DNA from: Dipylidium caninum
Lineage: Eukaryota > Platyhelminthes > Cestoda > Cyclophyllidea > Dipylidiidae
Direction of reading: 5' to 3'
NCBI GenBank assembly: GCA_017562135.1
Contig: QEYB01001664.1
Span: forward strand, 1 to 64,000
DNA length: 64,000 bases
Under the pieces are notes generated by a model. The model had not been told where the DNA came from, ran no database searches, and was given only the letters and a program-made list of their open reading frames with translations. This document shows positions 1-13,551 of the stretch, in pieces; position 1 is the stretch's first letter; each line of letters starts with the position of its first letter. The translations under genes were made by a program, and so were the position numbers.

Positions 1-3000
1 AATCGTTTCAAAAATTTTGAAGTTTAAATTTGTCATTGATAGATTTAAGAATGTTGCTTGAAAACCACTTCGTCCGTAATTTAAATGCCTCTTTAGGGTG
101 GCGGAGGGCACCTGACAAATGAATTGTAGTGTTCTAAGTATAGTTAATTATTAATAAGTAAAAAAGAGTTAGTTAAGCAATTGTGATGTCACGCTACCTT
201 GCGCTTCCGTTCGAAAGGCTTAAGTTTGTGTTAAAAAGTCCCGAAAGACTATATCCGCTCTAAGTGTGGTCCATAGCCATGGTATTTTGCAGTGGAGAAG
301 GAGAATGGAGAGTGAAAATGAGGCAAAAGCAGCTTAAATGTTTTTACTATCACGTTGAAAACATGTAGCGACATCTGAGTTGATATCGATTTCGGACTCG
401 CCTATTCCCAAGTCAGTAATAACAATCTCCGCAGACTCAGTTAACGAAGAATGTTCGAAACAAAGTCAATCACTTGTTATACTTCTCATTTACTGTAGGC
501 ATTTCATAAAAAGCATATGATAACTCATGGTATATGCATCCCATTTGTTGCCATATTTCATTTCTCCAAACTTTAAATTGTCGTACGACTTGCATTCAAT
601 TCAAGCAATGGCCTGGGCAGTTCTTACAAATAACTGACAAGGGTTGAAAAAATATTTTTCTCTTCACTTGAAGGCGTCGAACTGTGTTTCGTTCAAACAA
701 ATGTTTTCTCCTCGGCTTTATATCCCAACATTATTCTCCTTTTCTCCACTATCTGATTTAACTATTTACAATAATTCTCATATTTCCTTCCAAATGTGTA
801 CTTCCTTCAATAATTAATCATATTTGTATGTAGCTGGAACTAAGCGAATTCCCATATTGTAGAAAATAAAAAAATACATGTATAAATTGCATCATGAATC
901 CTAATAGTCATTAATTCTCATTGCAACTTTTGTGTAGGGCCATGAAGATCTTTTAAAATTTTCCAGCGCATCACCCCTTTGCGAAAGCAATCAAGAGTTC
1001 TAAATGGCACCAGGAAATAATGGATTAAAATACGCAATCCTATTGTTTTATATTAAGTTGTTGTAAACATTCGCATACGTCTGCTTTTATGGAATGTAGT
1101 ATTCTTTCAATGGATATTCTTCATTTTAGCAGAAGAAGATGGCAGATCGCACGTCACTTCACCTTTATGTCAGTGATGACTTTTCCCCATAACGAGAGAA
1201 GTCAGATTAAATGAATGGCTTGTTATTTAAGAATTTTTCCCAACGTATTGTTGGTGCGCCATTTGAAGCATGAAGGGTTTGCCAAATCTATAGCAGTGCT
1301 GTTTGGCATTGGTAAGCAGACCAATGTGTGCGCAGAGGAAACGAATATATTTGATATGACAAGTATTTTTTTGGTGTTCTACCGCAGGAGTGCGTCCAGG
1401 CCAACTGAAGTGTTCTTTCCATTTTTTTAAAAACCACCTGGCCTTATGTAGAGGTTGGTCTGACATCTCCTTTTATAGATAACCTTTAAGGCATCTTCAC
1501 CATAAATCATGGTGTTACTTCCTTTGGTGGGATTTGCCATTTTGACACGAAACTCTAAGTCTTCTCAAACATTTTCCCACCAACCACTGTCTTGGACATA
1601 AAAAATAAGAGTATTGTGTTAACGTGGGAGTGTGTTTGGTTTCCAAGTAGATAGATTGTACTGGGGAGAGCTTTTGTCAAATACTTTTAGACCCTTAATC
1701 CTACATAGGATCATTTCCAAACTTATCATCTCACCATTCTGAGGGTTGCATGTTGGAGGATTAAAGAAAAAGAGGGGCCAGAATTGAAGTAGAATATTTT
1801 TCAGCCAACACCACAATTACTCAAGGAACGGTACAAGCCTTAAATATGAAAAATTTAACACTCATTACGACAGTAAGTTGGAGTGTCTGCCACAGTATCT
1901 GTCGTCCATATTAGTAGTAGGTAAAAATAACATTAAATTCTGGAATAGATCTAATAATTAAGAAATGCCTTTTTCGATAAGTCAACGCAGCTCCTTGAGC
2001 ATACGCAATTAGTGGAAGATAAGATTGTGTCTGCATTTCACCCTATCGACGTGGTTAGGATTTGAATCGCGGGCGTCAACTATCAACTAGCAAGCTGCAT
2101 GACAGTATTTCTCCACAGTCCATAAACATTTAACGAAGATGAGTGAGATATCTAAAATTCACTCTCCCAACATTTGGTGACGTGTTAAGGGTGTGGGAAA
2201 AAAATTACAAAAGTAGTGAGAGCCTTGATGTTGTCGATAATGCTGTCACTACTAGTGGACACAATGACAATGAATATGTAGAGGTTGCGATTTGGCAATC
2301 AAGTAAATGAGAATTATCCATCTGCTTCCATCTCTATAAATACTTGAAGAAGGTGAACGCAATTTTTAAAAACTCACTTGTCCTGCATCTCTTCACGTGT
2401 CTACTGTATGAGAAAAAAGTTGTGATTTATCAACGAGGCAAATGAAAACATTCACTTTCGTCCAACTCATCATCTTAACTGCCCAGTTTCGCGTATATAC
2501 GACCTCACGAAAGAGTTGTCTTTTAAAACAAAAACATGTCCACTGTTTACCACCCGCATTTTACTCACATTTCAATCGTCTGTAAGTCTTACGCTCTAAG
2601 CTAGTGAGAGTATGGAAAGAGGCGTAATGTTAAGCTCGTCCCCTACATCGCAGTGGAATTTGGTTGAAACTATAGCATGTGGAGCAATCACATTTCATTC
2701 CCCCCTTCGCCCGAGGGGGAAGAAGAGGTAGAAGAGGAGCCGTGATGTTTGCCGCTTATCATGAGGTATTAGACTGTCGTGCACGGGTTACATTCGAATT
2801 GTCTTAATAGCTTTAGCAGGAATTTCCTACAGTAGATGAATTCGTCTAGATTAAGTAAGGTATACCACCCTTTTACCACCTCTCCTCACTATTTTCCATC
2901 ACCTTCCATTTCGCTGTTGAGGCCTCTAACGCGCAGGCAAACTTAACCGTTTAACATGGCGGCGCGATTTTGTGGTCTGAAGCGTGCGAGTATATGATTA

Positions 3001-5527
3001 AAAAGGGAATTTTGGGACGTTGAGAAGCATTGGACCCGGAGATAGCCAACTTCAGACTCTATGAAAGGTGAAATAAAAACAGAAAAAAGAAACAAAGTGT
3101 ATTAGATTGCCTTTGACCTCAGATTCGGTCATTCCACTAATTTACGAAAACACTCAACTGGGAAGTTTTGGGTAGTAATGCTCTCTAAGGAAAATAGTCA
3201 TGCCAGTAAGAGTTAGTGAAACTTTCTTTCGTCGGTCTCCTAGCCTCGCTTCATATCGCATCTGTCCTCAGACCAACTCATTCATTTATTTTGACTCTTC
3301 GAAGTCATGGGATATTCTGTCTACGCGATGTTGCCCAACTCTTGTTTCTGCGAATTAGATCGAGGCGACAATTTGGGGAGAAGGAAATTTGCAGCACCAT
3401 TTATGGAGTGGAACAATAAATTATTCTGCCCTTGCGTAAACAATGGGATCTTCTTTATCCCCTTTTTGGGACGTCTGAAATGCTCCTCTGGAACCCTGTT
3501 TTACGCTGAGGTTTAATTGCATCCTCAATGCACACATTTCGTTGGTAAAATGCAAAGTGGAGAAAATTATGCCGTTTCCTATGTATAAACCGTCTAACAC
3601 GAGAGACATGGTAGAGGAAATGGGTGAGTTGAGTTGCGCCACTTCTCGGATTGTTTTCTTTTTTTATTATTCATTGAAACGAGATGAGGAACCATTCTTT
3701 TTTGGAGGTAAAGAGTTTTATTATGATGAAAGCGGCCTCTCCGTGTAACATAATATTTTTTCGTCTATTTTTTACGTTCACTTAAGACGGAAAAGTAGAT
3801 GATGTTGTAATATAGAAATTCAACGAAATTTTTTTGAAATCTCTAAGTTTTAATTATCAGTTAGTTAGTTAGGAATTCACATAATCTCTTTCAGCTGCAA
3901 GTGAGTTTGTTTCACCACGGTGATTAGCAGTTTATGCCTTCAGTGCGAGTTAGTCGCAACTTCGACGAGTAATTGGCTTTTTCTTCACTTCAAGAAGGAA
4001 GGTTAAATGCATGTTTAAGTATTCTCAAGAAAATTAGTTATGAAAGTTAACTTTTAAGCTATTTTATGTCCTCCATGTGTGCTGCAGGTAATGCGAGTCA
4101 CGACAGATTCACACAGATTCCATTCCGCGTGGGAACACCAGCAATAACATCCTGGTGAAGAGGTGGAAATAACTTGTGTGAGAGTGATTAAGAAGCGTAG
4201 ACGAGGATGCAATTCCAGCGTATGGCCGGACTGGGAGCAATTAACCTCGCAGTCCGTAATTCTAAACCACCTAACGTAAGTACACGATGGAGCAGGCGAC
4301 AGAGGAGGTTGTGTACACTGCATCGGACAGCAGTGCGGTAAGTACAAACCACCAAACTACGGAGGTGGGTAGAAGTTAACTCAGTGGGGAGTAACGTGAC
4401 ATGTTATTAATCGAACTTCTACATTTACTTTGCCTTATACGGTGCACATGTGTATGGGTAATCGCCACTTAATCAAAATGCGAATGTTGCCGTACTTGAG
4501 AGCCTCCTGATTATACACAGGGTACAAGCCCGGCGGCCACGTTTTTGTTGAGTAGACTTTTATCCAAAACATCTAAGGTAAGTTCGAATATAAACGCTTT
4601 GATTAAAAGAGTTAGAAATTATGGAAGACGAAAGTTTTTTTGTTGATAACTTTTCGATTTAGTCAGTTATTTTGGCGGTTCCAATAAGTAATGGAAAAAT
4701 GAAACTAAGTTAAGTCGGAGCGGTAGGTTAATTCACTGACGTTAAGTCGACGATTAATCAGGTACTTTTAATTGTCAATGCCTATCGTGTCTCACTCCCA
4801 TCAAGCCGTAGTTACTCGTAATAACAACATACTACTGGAGAGCCTACTTACGCACTCACTTGTTTAAGCACTCCGCCAAAATTAACACTTTTGGGGCAAT
4901 TTATGTAAGAAGTTCCTACTAACTCTAAAATTCCCATGATTAAACAATATAAAATGAAGTAAAAGCATACTAGGTCTTGGTTCTTTTTTGTACATGAGAA
5001 GAGGATTATTCGAACATCACGTGAAGGGGCTAACATATCCTGGCGTTGTGTCATCCTGTTAAACAGTCAGTCTTTCTCAAAATACTAATTTAAATGAAAA
5101 ACAGAATTTGGTGAAAGGAGCAATGGGGGAGATTTCTGCGGGCCACTACCCAGGCCTTAAGGAAGTGACATTGCATTTACCCTTGAAGCGTTTACTCTTT
5201 AGGCAATTACCTTTTTCCTTTTCCAACCAAAACACCCTTAGATCTAGCACACGTGATTTATGCGAGGAGAAAATGACATCAATGAACAGATCAGCGGTTA
5301 GAAGAGATTCTTTTACTAGTGGATGCATCCTTTGCGTTAATACAAGCGGAATCTTCGCATCGAGGAGAGGGAATAAGACGTATCAAAATGATTCTGTCGT
5401 GTACAAAAAGCGGCACCTCAGTATTATTTACTGTTTTCTCTAGTGGACTGAAGTGATAGGAGGCTGGGTAGATGGCTGGATGGATAAAAGTTGATATAAG
5501 GGATCTGTGGAGTGCTTTTAGCCCCCA
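1..5527. other. gene-poor stretch, no supported gene
   Basis: I see only short open frames with no recognisable domain, no convincing acceptor/donor pairs and no sign of purifying composition. The longest frames, about 97 codons on - near 4.05-4.35 kb and about 111 codons on + near 5.1-5.4 kb, look like chance. The 3' UTR of the RGS gene must begin below 5528, but I cannot place its poly(A) site. Confidence 0.5.
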
Positions 5528-8500
5528 TTAGAAGGGTTTTCGACCCAATGGAATAGCACTAACATTAAGGATGTAGGGAAGAGCGCTGTGGATTGTCGTT
5601 GAACCATGATGAGTAGATTTACGTTGTTGTTCCCGAGGTGATGAGTTTTGATGGGCTTTCGTGGCGGCGCCTGCATTTTCCAATACGGATTTCTTGAAAT
5701 TGAGGAAGAGAGGTGCACGAAGGAATCTCTGATACGAATCCTTCTCCATCAGTGCTTGAATTTTGCGTTGTGCACTGTCAAAAAGGTGGGTAGTCGGGGT
5801 AGAGAGGAGACTGATCGTTTTTAATCGAGTTTTAGAATCCAGATTCACCTGAAAAATTAAGAAAACTATTTATAAGATGAAAGTAACATTGAGTAAGTAA
5901 CAGGAGTAGGGATATGGGCTTCACTTCTCTAGGTGACTGGACGGAAAGGTAGAGTTGGTAGATTTTCTGGGCCTCAGAGGCTAGGAGTTTTGCGGGTAAT
6001 CGACGATATTGTTCACAGGCTTCCCAGAACTGCAAATTTTCCTGGCTAAATTCGCTTTCGAGAAATTTTTCGAAGAGCGCCAAACCCTCTACAATAAAAA
6101 CATATGATAAGCATCTGGCAACCATTGTTGCGGTAGTTTGATTTATTAGCAACTTTTGTGGAAACAACAGTGACCTTGAAAGAACATCTGTAAAATCCTC
6201 CAATGCCCAAATTGTGGATAATTTCGTGGTAGAACGCATAAAATGAGCAAAACTACAAATCCTGCATGTCGTAGTTTATTTGGAAGGCTTTTATTGCTCT
6301 CAATATAATCCTTTAGGCCTAATTAAATAATTAACGGCAGACTTAAGGATAGCTATGCGAAATCAAAATACATTTCCAATTGCCAGACTTTCAACACTAT
6401 CAGTTTTCGCGCAAAGCTACAAATCGCCCCTGAGCTCAGCACCGAGGAGTATTCAAATTCTGCTTCGCACCTCTTTAATGCACTTTAACGTCTCTTTTTT
6501 CAAGTACTGGAGTTCAAGTGAATCCAAAAGGAGAAAGAAAGTTTTCATGACTGCAGGAAAAAGCGGTCTTGATAAAACAAGCTGTCATTTTTTGTGGAAT
6601 GAGACAGCTTTTGAGAGACTCAATGTTTGTTCTTAATAGGCAGAAAGATTAGAGTAATTTACAGTTCAGGTTTCTATTTAAAGATTGCTACCCACTGAAG
6701 TGTTTCTTTGACCGTATTATTGTTGACCGGTAGTACGGTATGTCCTAATATCAACAAATTATTTTTGAAATTGACGAAACAGAAGAACGCATTTCTTTTT
6801 ACTGCTTTAGTATAGGTTGGTATGTAAATTACAGTTTCGCGATAATCTTTTCAAATGTATTCAAGGAGTAACAAGGGGGAGCGGTATTTCCAAGTAGCAT
6901 TTTACAACTGTTTCTTCCCGACAAATGCAATAAAGTAATTTGAAGGAAAGTGTGTATTAATAATTGGCAAGAAAGGTTGGTTCTATAAAGGATATATGCG
7001 CTTTAAGCCTTATTCTAACTTTGGCATTTCCATGTGACTTATCAAGAACAAGACGGTAATTTACTTTTTTATTGTTTAAAATTTCTTGTACAAGTAGGGG
7101 TCTCTGAATGAAATCATGACTCTCGACTGAGATTTTTGTATAGGGAAATATTTTACGTAAAAGGTTTCCTTACGACTCTCGTCATTGGTAAAGATCATAC
7201 AAAGGAGCTGAAATACACATTTTTCACATAATTGTTAAGATTTCCTGATCCCATAAACTTTGTGGAATTCAGAACCGTTTGCCCATTGTCAAAAAGCAAA
7301 CGGCTTCTAAAATTTGCGGTTCAGGAATTTTACTACAGCAATTTTTTTTGCACAACTGGAAATCATAATCTTTAAACATGAAATAACTATTTTGAACTGA
7401 TGTATTATTCGTTGCTTCTCCGGGAAATTTCACTTTACTCAAAAATTTTTATTAAAGGCAGTCCATACAGCCATTAAGACGTAATTCCGACACCAAAGCA
7501 CACAAAAAGACGAAAGATTTGCCCATGCTCGATTGCTGACAAACACCCGAAGGTTTAGCCGTGAGTTTTACCACTCGCCTAAGTAGAGAGGATGCTTAAG
7601 TGGAATTTTTTGCGGAAACACTAAGGTAATTCTCCTAACCCAAGGAGCTTTTGCGACTCTGATTTATGGCTGCCTAAACGTCACCTCAGTTGTCCATACT
7701 GAAGTAAAACTAGACTATTAATCTTCTCAAAAGTTCCCTTCAGAGATTTCAAATGAACTTGTGGGATGGTGGCTTTACTAGGCAAATCCGTTGCCACTAA
7801 TTGCCCGAGTTACGATCTTTGCAATGGACCACAAAAAGTTGTTATTTACCGCAGCAAATGCTTGTTAGTTCGCGAATTGCGGAATGTTGTACTAACACTC
7901 GCTCCATAGTTGTAGAGATCATTTGTTCTTATAAGAAGGTCAAAATCCCTTCCTGCATCTACACTGCTGGTAGGAATTTGAACTAAACTACCTTTACAGA
8001 CTCTTTGTGCTTCTAATAAGTACGAATTTCGGTGAATAAACAACTGCATACAGCATAACGTGTCACCTTTCTTCAAATTGTTTACATCCACATTCAAATT
8101 TGACGCCTAATTATAGGTTATGCTGGAGGAAAATCTCGAAAGCAAGACAGTCGACGTCCCTCCATTTTACTATCTTACGTGCACTTTTTAGGTAAAAAAA
8201 TAACGATCATTCGCCTATCTATCTTTCAAAATTAACGTTAATACCAAGATAATCCATTGCTAAGACAGTAATCCCAATCTCCATAAATGTAATTTAAAGG
8301 ATATATGCGGGATAGTGGCTTAAATAAAAACTCTCCACCTCTATATGCATAATTCCCCTAGACAGGCAGTGTGAAAGGGGCCAAACAATTTCCGTTTTGA
8401 CCCAGGTATCCTGTTGGATTTAAGAAGGTGAGCCAGTATATCAATTGTTGTTGTATTGTAGATATATCAACACGTAGAGCCGGAAGTTTAGAGTTTAGCC

Positions 8501-9323
8501 TACAACTGTATCACTGGGTGGTGAATAAAGGAGTGACAATAAAGGAACACTTAAATGTCTCAAAAAATAGCGTATTTAAAGTAAAAAAGAGGAGAACAGG
8601 TGAGTGGCTTGGTCATTTCTACAAAAGTTGGAAATAATTACTCTCGCCTCAGAGCTTGTAAACGGCTGCAAAACAACACGTAGTGGACAAGGGCAATTAA
8701 TTCTCAGCCGACTGTCTTTAAACTTAATCGAAATACCAATGGTGTCAGAATATAAGTGATAGTAGTAATGATGACTAGGCTGCCGCAAGTAGGAAAGTCG
8801 AGAACAATGAACGCTATATAGAAGGGATACTTACCAGGATCACTGAGCAAAAAAGTTAGGTTCGTTTCCCATCGGCGAATTTGTTCAGATGTCACCCTTT
8901 GGAGATGCACCTTCTTAACCTGAAAACTGGCTGCTATATTTTCATCACTGGAGACACGGTGAAGACTCTTGAATGCCGTCGTAGCGGGACACGGCTCCAA
9001 CACTAAGTCCCATCTCAGCCTGTTGGCCGGTAATGCAACAGGAATGCAATTGCGTACAGTGCTCTGAAGTGCCAGGAAGGCACTGGTATTGGTTAGTCGG
9101 ACTGCTGAGTTGCCGCCACACAGGAGTGTCATTTCAGCGGGTGTCTTGGGCGTTTTGCACCGTGGCGGTGGAACTCGCGGCTGTGGTGGCGACGGTGGCG
9201 GTGATGGTGCATGAACAAGGCCACTGCCAGTGGCAGTCACATCTTGTGCTTTCACTTGTGCACTCGACTCAGTTGTGTTGACTCCAGGGCTAAAATTAGT
9301 AAAGAGGGAATAAACCTCCCCCT
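5528..9323 (-). CDS. R4-type regulator of G-protein signalling (RGS), 5' end not found
   Basis: The product is a GTPase-activating protein for heterotrimeric G-alpha subunits, acting at the inner face of the plasma membrane. Three exons join in phase: 9323-8835, 6088-5925 and 5848-5528 (stop). The first has an acceptor (tttag) and codes a Pro/Ser-rich segment with a PPSPPQPRVPPPR stretch, then the start of the RGS box (VTSEQIRRWETNLTFLLSDP). The second gives EGLALFEKFLESEFSQENLQFW, and the third begins VNLDSKTRLKTISLL and includes LMEKDSYQRFLRAPLFLNF. The spacing and the EVNLDS and LMEKDSYxRFL motifs match vertebrate RGS3/4/5/8 rather than the R7 group, and no GGL or DEP domain was seen. Intron sizes are 2746 and 76 nt. 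The first exon begins in phase 1, so at least one upstream exon is missing. Part of this exon is duplicated at 12.7 kb. The family call is firm; which R4 member is not. Confidence 0.88.
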
Positions 9324-9345
9324 CTAAAGGCAAATCAAATTAATC
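8966..9345. repeat. inverted duplication, arm A (inside the RGS exon)
   Basis: This 380 bp segment covers the 5' two thirds of the Pro-rich RGS exon plus about 22 nt of the preceding intron with its acceptor. Its reverse complement recurs at 12682-13061 with no indel; the exon starts, 9323 and 12704, line up exactly. I count only a few substitutions across the exonic part. Both antisense frames (9033-9281 and 12746-12994) translate to the same 82 residues. This arm is the parental copy because only it continues into the RGS domain. Confidence 0.93.
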
Positions 9346-12300
9346 GATAACAATCAAAAGTTTCATATGACATGAATACCTTTGTGAAATCGATTATACT
9401 GTCAAATAATAATCCTTCAAATGCTATCTTTTTTTTCATAAGATGTTCAACCACAAATATTTTGTGTTTTACTTTGATATGTTTTGAAAGCGGACAAATG
9501 TACATATTGCTAAGAGACGAATTCTGGTATCAGGCATCGGATCCCTCTCCTTTCCCTGATCCTCATCTATATCCTCTACCCATTCTATATTCTACCACAC
9601 CTCCCTGACTTTAGCGATGTCAAGCAAAACCACGGGGGAGGTTACCGCCGTTATTTTTGTATCTTCGCTTCCGAACCATTGATAACAAAAAAGATATTTG
9701 ATGTCAGCGGTCATGCGACTACGGAGCCACATGAGGTCGGACTAAAATCTGACGTTTTAAGTAGAACTTAAAGGATGTGAGGCAGCGGTAGGTAAAAGTG
9801 CCTGATTCAATAAGTTAACCCAACGCAAATTTCCGTGTCCTCGTGAGTTTACCAACCTCTTACAGCACGGCCACTGGTGCTGAAGTAAGGTATGGAGCTG
9901 ACAGCGTCGCACTGTGAAAAATATCCTTCTTTGATTGACTATTTAAGTCTGCCTTTTATAGTTCTCAAATGAGATGTATTGTAAGTTTTGCCCCGAGATA
10001 GAAATGGGTCTGGAGGAACAGTAAAGTTGGACACTTTTTTGCCTAAAAAACAACCCCATTGCGGTAAATTTGACGTGGGAAACGTTGTCACAAAACTTAA
10101 AGTACTGCTATTAAAACTAGTGGCAAGGGTAAAATGGCAATAACATCCTCCCTATGGAAGTGTTTTCGAATCTTTTATTATTAACTAAAGTCACAATACA
10201 TTGTCACAGCCTTATTTAGTTTAGGTTTAACTTCTCAGTCATCCAAGCCACCCTCTCATCCCATCACTGTCGAAAAATTCACTTTCAAAGAACCAAGTTG
10301 CACAAAAATTATGGTCCTAGAAAGTCACATTCCTTGACTTGTTTTTCCACACATTGTAGTCTATATACTGGGCAGATTAGTTAGTAAGGATATCGTCTGC
10401 ACCTCACTACTTCTTAGTGTTATCGACGGAGTCCCGAGCGCTCAGTATTGCTTGCAATCTAACACCAACAGTGAAGTTAGTAAATCTACTGTTTTCCTAT
10501 TTACCTCTTCCTCAACTAGATATAAGAGGAATGTGTTTTACTGACTTTCAAGTAAGTTGTAAATAAAAGGATGTATACTTCCATCCATAGATTTAACATT
10601 GTCTGGATTAGATTATATATAATGAGAACGAACTGTCTCACCTCGTGGGTATACTTTGGCCACTCATTTGCGAGAGATTATGACAGATTACGGCACAGGG
10701 ACGTTAGGGTTGACTCCACATCCATGCAGACATGATCCGGCTAGGTATGGATCTACAAGTTAGCGTATTAGCAATCGCTACCCCACCCTTGCACCCTTCT
10801 TCCTCTCCTCCCCTCCGAACACCCTTGCCCTCCGTGGTGGCGAGGGCAATTCTGCATCCGCATTGGTCCATCGTCTTAACCAATGACTGCATTTGGTCAT
10901 CGTCATCATCACCATCACAACCACCGGCGCCTTTTACCTATTATGAACATGTAGGTGAAAGAAAGCTTTCGTTTTATACAACCCCACCTTGTTCTTAATG
11001 TGTACTGAAATGAACTTGTTCTTTCGCGGCATAAGCACGTGGATATGCTTACTGCATTGTGACACTGAAGCGAAGTGCATTTTCCACCTTAACATTTATT
11101 AATAGTCTGTTTTATGCATGACGCGGGGCCTTTTGCCGCTAATCCAGGGTCTACCAGTTAGGCTACATAAAATTGGCTGGTAAGCATCCTGGACCGATTT
11201 AACACTTGCCTGCGCATACTACTTACATACACCGAATAGGCATATGGCGAAGGGAAATAAGTGCGCGTTGAAGTTGTAAAATCAAGAAAAACCCTTTTTT
11301 TCTTAGGTTCTCCTTAAATGTGAAGGCAATTTCCCTTTACTTTTTTATACTCGGGGCACGTGAGCATTACACGCCTACTTCTCTTGGTAACACTTGGCGG
11401 TAACCTTTTAGGTATGGTGGGAAAAGAACCCAGAAAAGTGGATTTTCAGTCGATTGAAATAAGCCAAGGACTATATAAAAATGTTGATAATGAAAATTAA
11501 AGGAGCGTCTTCTTGGTTACTGAGTCCTTTGTACAAACAGAAATATGTTAACTAGTGCGATGATATTGCGAACACACTTGCAAAGGAAGTGTATTGTCAA
11601 TCTCACTGCGTAGATGTGTATGTGCAAAATATTAACACAGGTATACTGGGAGCCTTTTCCATCCTTCGTGTATATTTTCTGAGACGACGGTGGAGTTGGA
11701 AGAGGGCTAACGACACGGACATTTCGCCTCATTAAGCGTTTTTTTTTGTTATTTGGCATTTAAAGTTAACAAATATTTAGACGCCTGCGACAAGGAGGTT
11801 GGTTGTAAATCTTCCACATCCCCACCCTAAGAAAAGGAAAAGAGTGCAGTCGCGTTGGCACTTTTTCCACTTCAAATCACTGAATTGATGTTCAAAAATA
11901 CATTGTGCTCTTTCATTAGCAGGCAGTTTACTTGAAGTCCAAAACTACTTTTCATTGATCCCAACACGGAAGAAATGGAACACTTACAGTGAAATTGCTG
12001 CCTGTCACGTGAAAGCGTAATACAGAGTAACTAGAACAGGAGCGCTGCTGCTATTTGATCTTCGCCTATCCTGTCTAAGAAACTACCCCTTACTCCAACT
12101 CTAAAAAACCCCCGACATTTAGTGGCACTTTCAGGAAATTACGGTGGGTACACCCTAGACAATGGCCTCGACGACTTCTCCTGGCCCTTGATAATCATTA
12201 CGTGCAGGATGTCTTGGACCAAATAGATGCGACATTAAACGAGGTAATTAAAAAATTAATTAGATCCCCCTTTCCGGCGGGTTAAACGGCTTTTTGATTC

Positions 12301-12681
12301 CAGTCCTATTTCCCATCCAAGTGAATTACGTTATGGGTTAGAAGATTCAAGTGAGGAGCATAAAGGCAATGTCTGCAAATATTCTTCCCAACCATGAAAC
12401 GTCGCCATGTAAAGGAGGCTGTGAACTGCAGGATTACAGTGCTTTTATTCTAACTACATTCTGACAATCGAAACGCTGTAATAAAGAGCAAAACGTTTTC
12501 CAAATATTAATTTATTATGCAGTAAGCAGGAAAACTGAGACGAAAATTGTTGTATTTGGACATCGTGTGAAAGTGAAGGCTGCATTTTATCAAACGGCAT
12601 TTTAAAAGACTGACAAAGTCAGCGTGAAGTAAATCCGTGGATTCCAACAGCCACATGTAAGGGTGTTTACATTTGACGGTT
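9346..12681. other. spacer between the inverted arms; likely RGS intron or upstream region
   Basis: No exon could be supported on either strand. The 5' exons of the RGS gene may lie here or beyond, but I found no recognisable N-terminal domain. The open frames at 10704-10998 and 11517-11759 show no conserved motif. Confidence 0.4.
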
Positions 12682-13061
12682 TGATAAATTGATTTGTCTT
12701 CAGAAGAGGAGGTTTATTCCCCCTTTACTAATTTTAGCCCTGGAGTCAACACAACTGAGTCGAGTGCACAAGTGAAAGCACAAGATGTGACTGCCACTGG
12801 CAGTGGCCTTGTTCATGCACCATCACCGCCACCGTCGCCACCACAGCCGCGAGTTCCACCGCCACGGTGCAAAACGCCCAAGACACCCGCTGAAATGACA
12901 CTCCTGTGTGGCGGCAACTCAGCAGTCCGACTAACCAATACCAGTGCCTTCCTGGCACTTCAGAGCACTGTACGCAATTGCATTCCTGTTGCATTACCGG
13001 CCAACAGGCTGAGATGGGACTTAGTGTTGGAGCCGTGTCCCGCTACGACGGCACTCAAGAG
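12682..13061. repeat. inverted duplication, arm B
   Basis: This is the reverse-complement copy of 8966-9345. It retains the intronic acceptor (cttcag before 12704) and the exon start in the same phase. Homology stops abruptly near 13061, just before the codons that would begin the RGS box. The arms are separated by about 3.3 kb. Confidence 0.93.
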
Positions 13062-13116
13062 TTTTCCTCGACTTTCCAATGCATCCAACCTCTATCACTA
13101 CTCTTTCACAGAATAA
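12704..13116 (+). pseudogene. truncated copy of the RGS Pro-rich exon
   Basis: The copy is open from the acceptor at 12704 through the PPSPPQPRVPPPR stretch to a stop at 13114-13116. The last roughly 18 codons before the stop are unrelated to the parent, and the RGS box is absent. With a working splice acceptor it could be captured as a terminal exon by a + strand transcript, but no partner exon is visible. I treat it as a non-functional fragment of a recent duplication. Confidence 0.75.
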
Positions 13117-13367
13117 CAGACCTCTTGATTTCGTGCCCCTTTCGCCTTATGTCACATATCACTGGGCAAAGGCATCTGTATTTGCCCTCTGTAAAGCGGA
13201 CAGTTGGACAAACTTCGGTAGAACTAAGTGTACACGACCTGCCAGGAGGTCGACTCACATTCTGCCCACTTTGTCACAAGCAGAATAATTCGAGACCTTC
13301 ACTCACATCGGCACGGTTTGAATACGATGCTTTTGCCGAATAACCTTCCTGTCGGTCATGAGTGCTG

Positions 13368-13399
13368 TTAGGTTGGAAACTATGGAACGAGCGTGGTGG
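13368..13399 (+). repeat. candidate 5' terminal inverted repeat of the mariner relic
   Basis: TTAGGTTGGAAACTATGGAA resembles mariner ends. The partner is TTCCAACTTAG at 14646-14656. The boundary is uncertain because the 3' repeat is degraded. Confidence 0.6.
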
Positions 13400-13551
13400 T
13401 TTAGTGCTTATTCAGCTGAGAGTGAGTGAGATGCATCGTGATGCGAGCTTGCTGCTTTTGCACGTAAATTGTAACCGTCTTTGCCTTGATCATTTAGTGG
13501 AAGCTTGTGCCTGTTTATATCTCATTTCCATTTTGTTTTCTCAGAAATTAG

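Noticed and set aside
2045..2115. Reverse-strand B-box-like GATTCAAATCC, a possible tRNA relic
   Set aside because: I could not fold a cloverleaf or find paired acceptor ends.
4054..4347. 97-codon - strand frame, Cys-rich
   Set aside because: No signal peptide or known Cys pattern, and it stands alone in gene-poor DNA.
9033..9281. 82-codon + strand frame, identical to the - strand frame at 12746-12994
   Set aside because: It is the antisense shadow of the duplicated RGS exon. The identity reflects the inverted duplication, not a gene pair.
5528..9323. Assignment of the RGS gene to the R7 (GGL/DEP) subfamily
   Set aside because: FLESEF looked R7-like, but EVNLDS, LMEKDSYxRFL and the absence of GGL fit R4 better.
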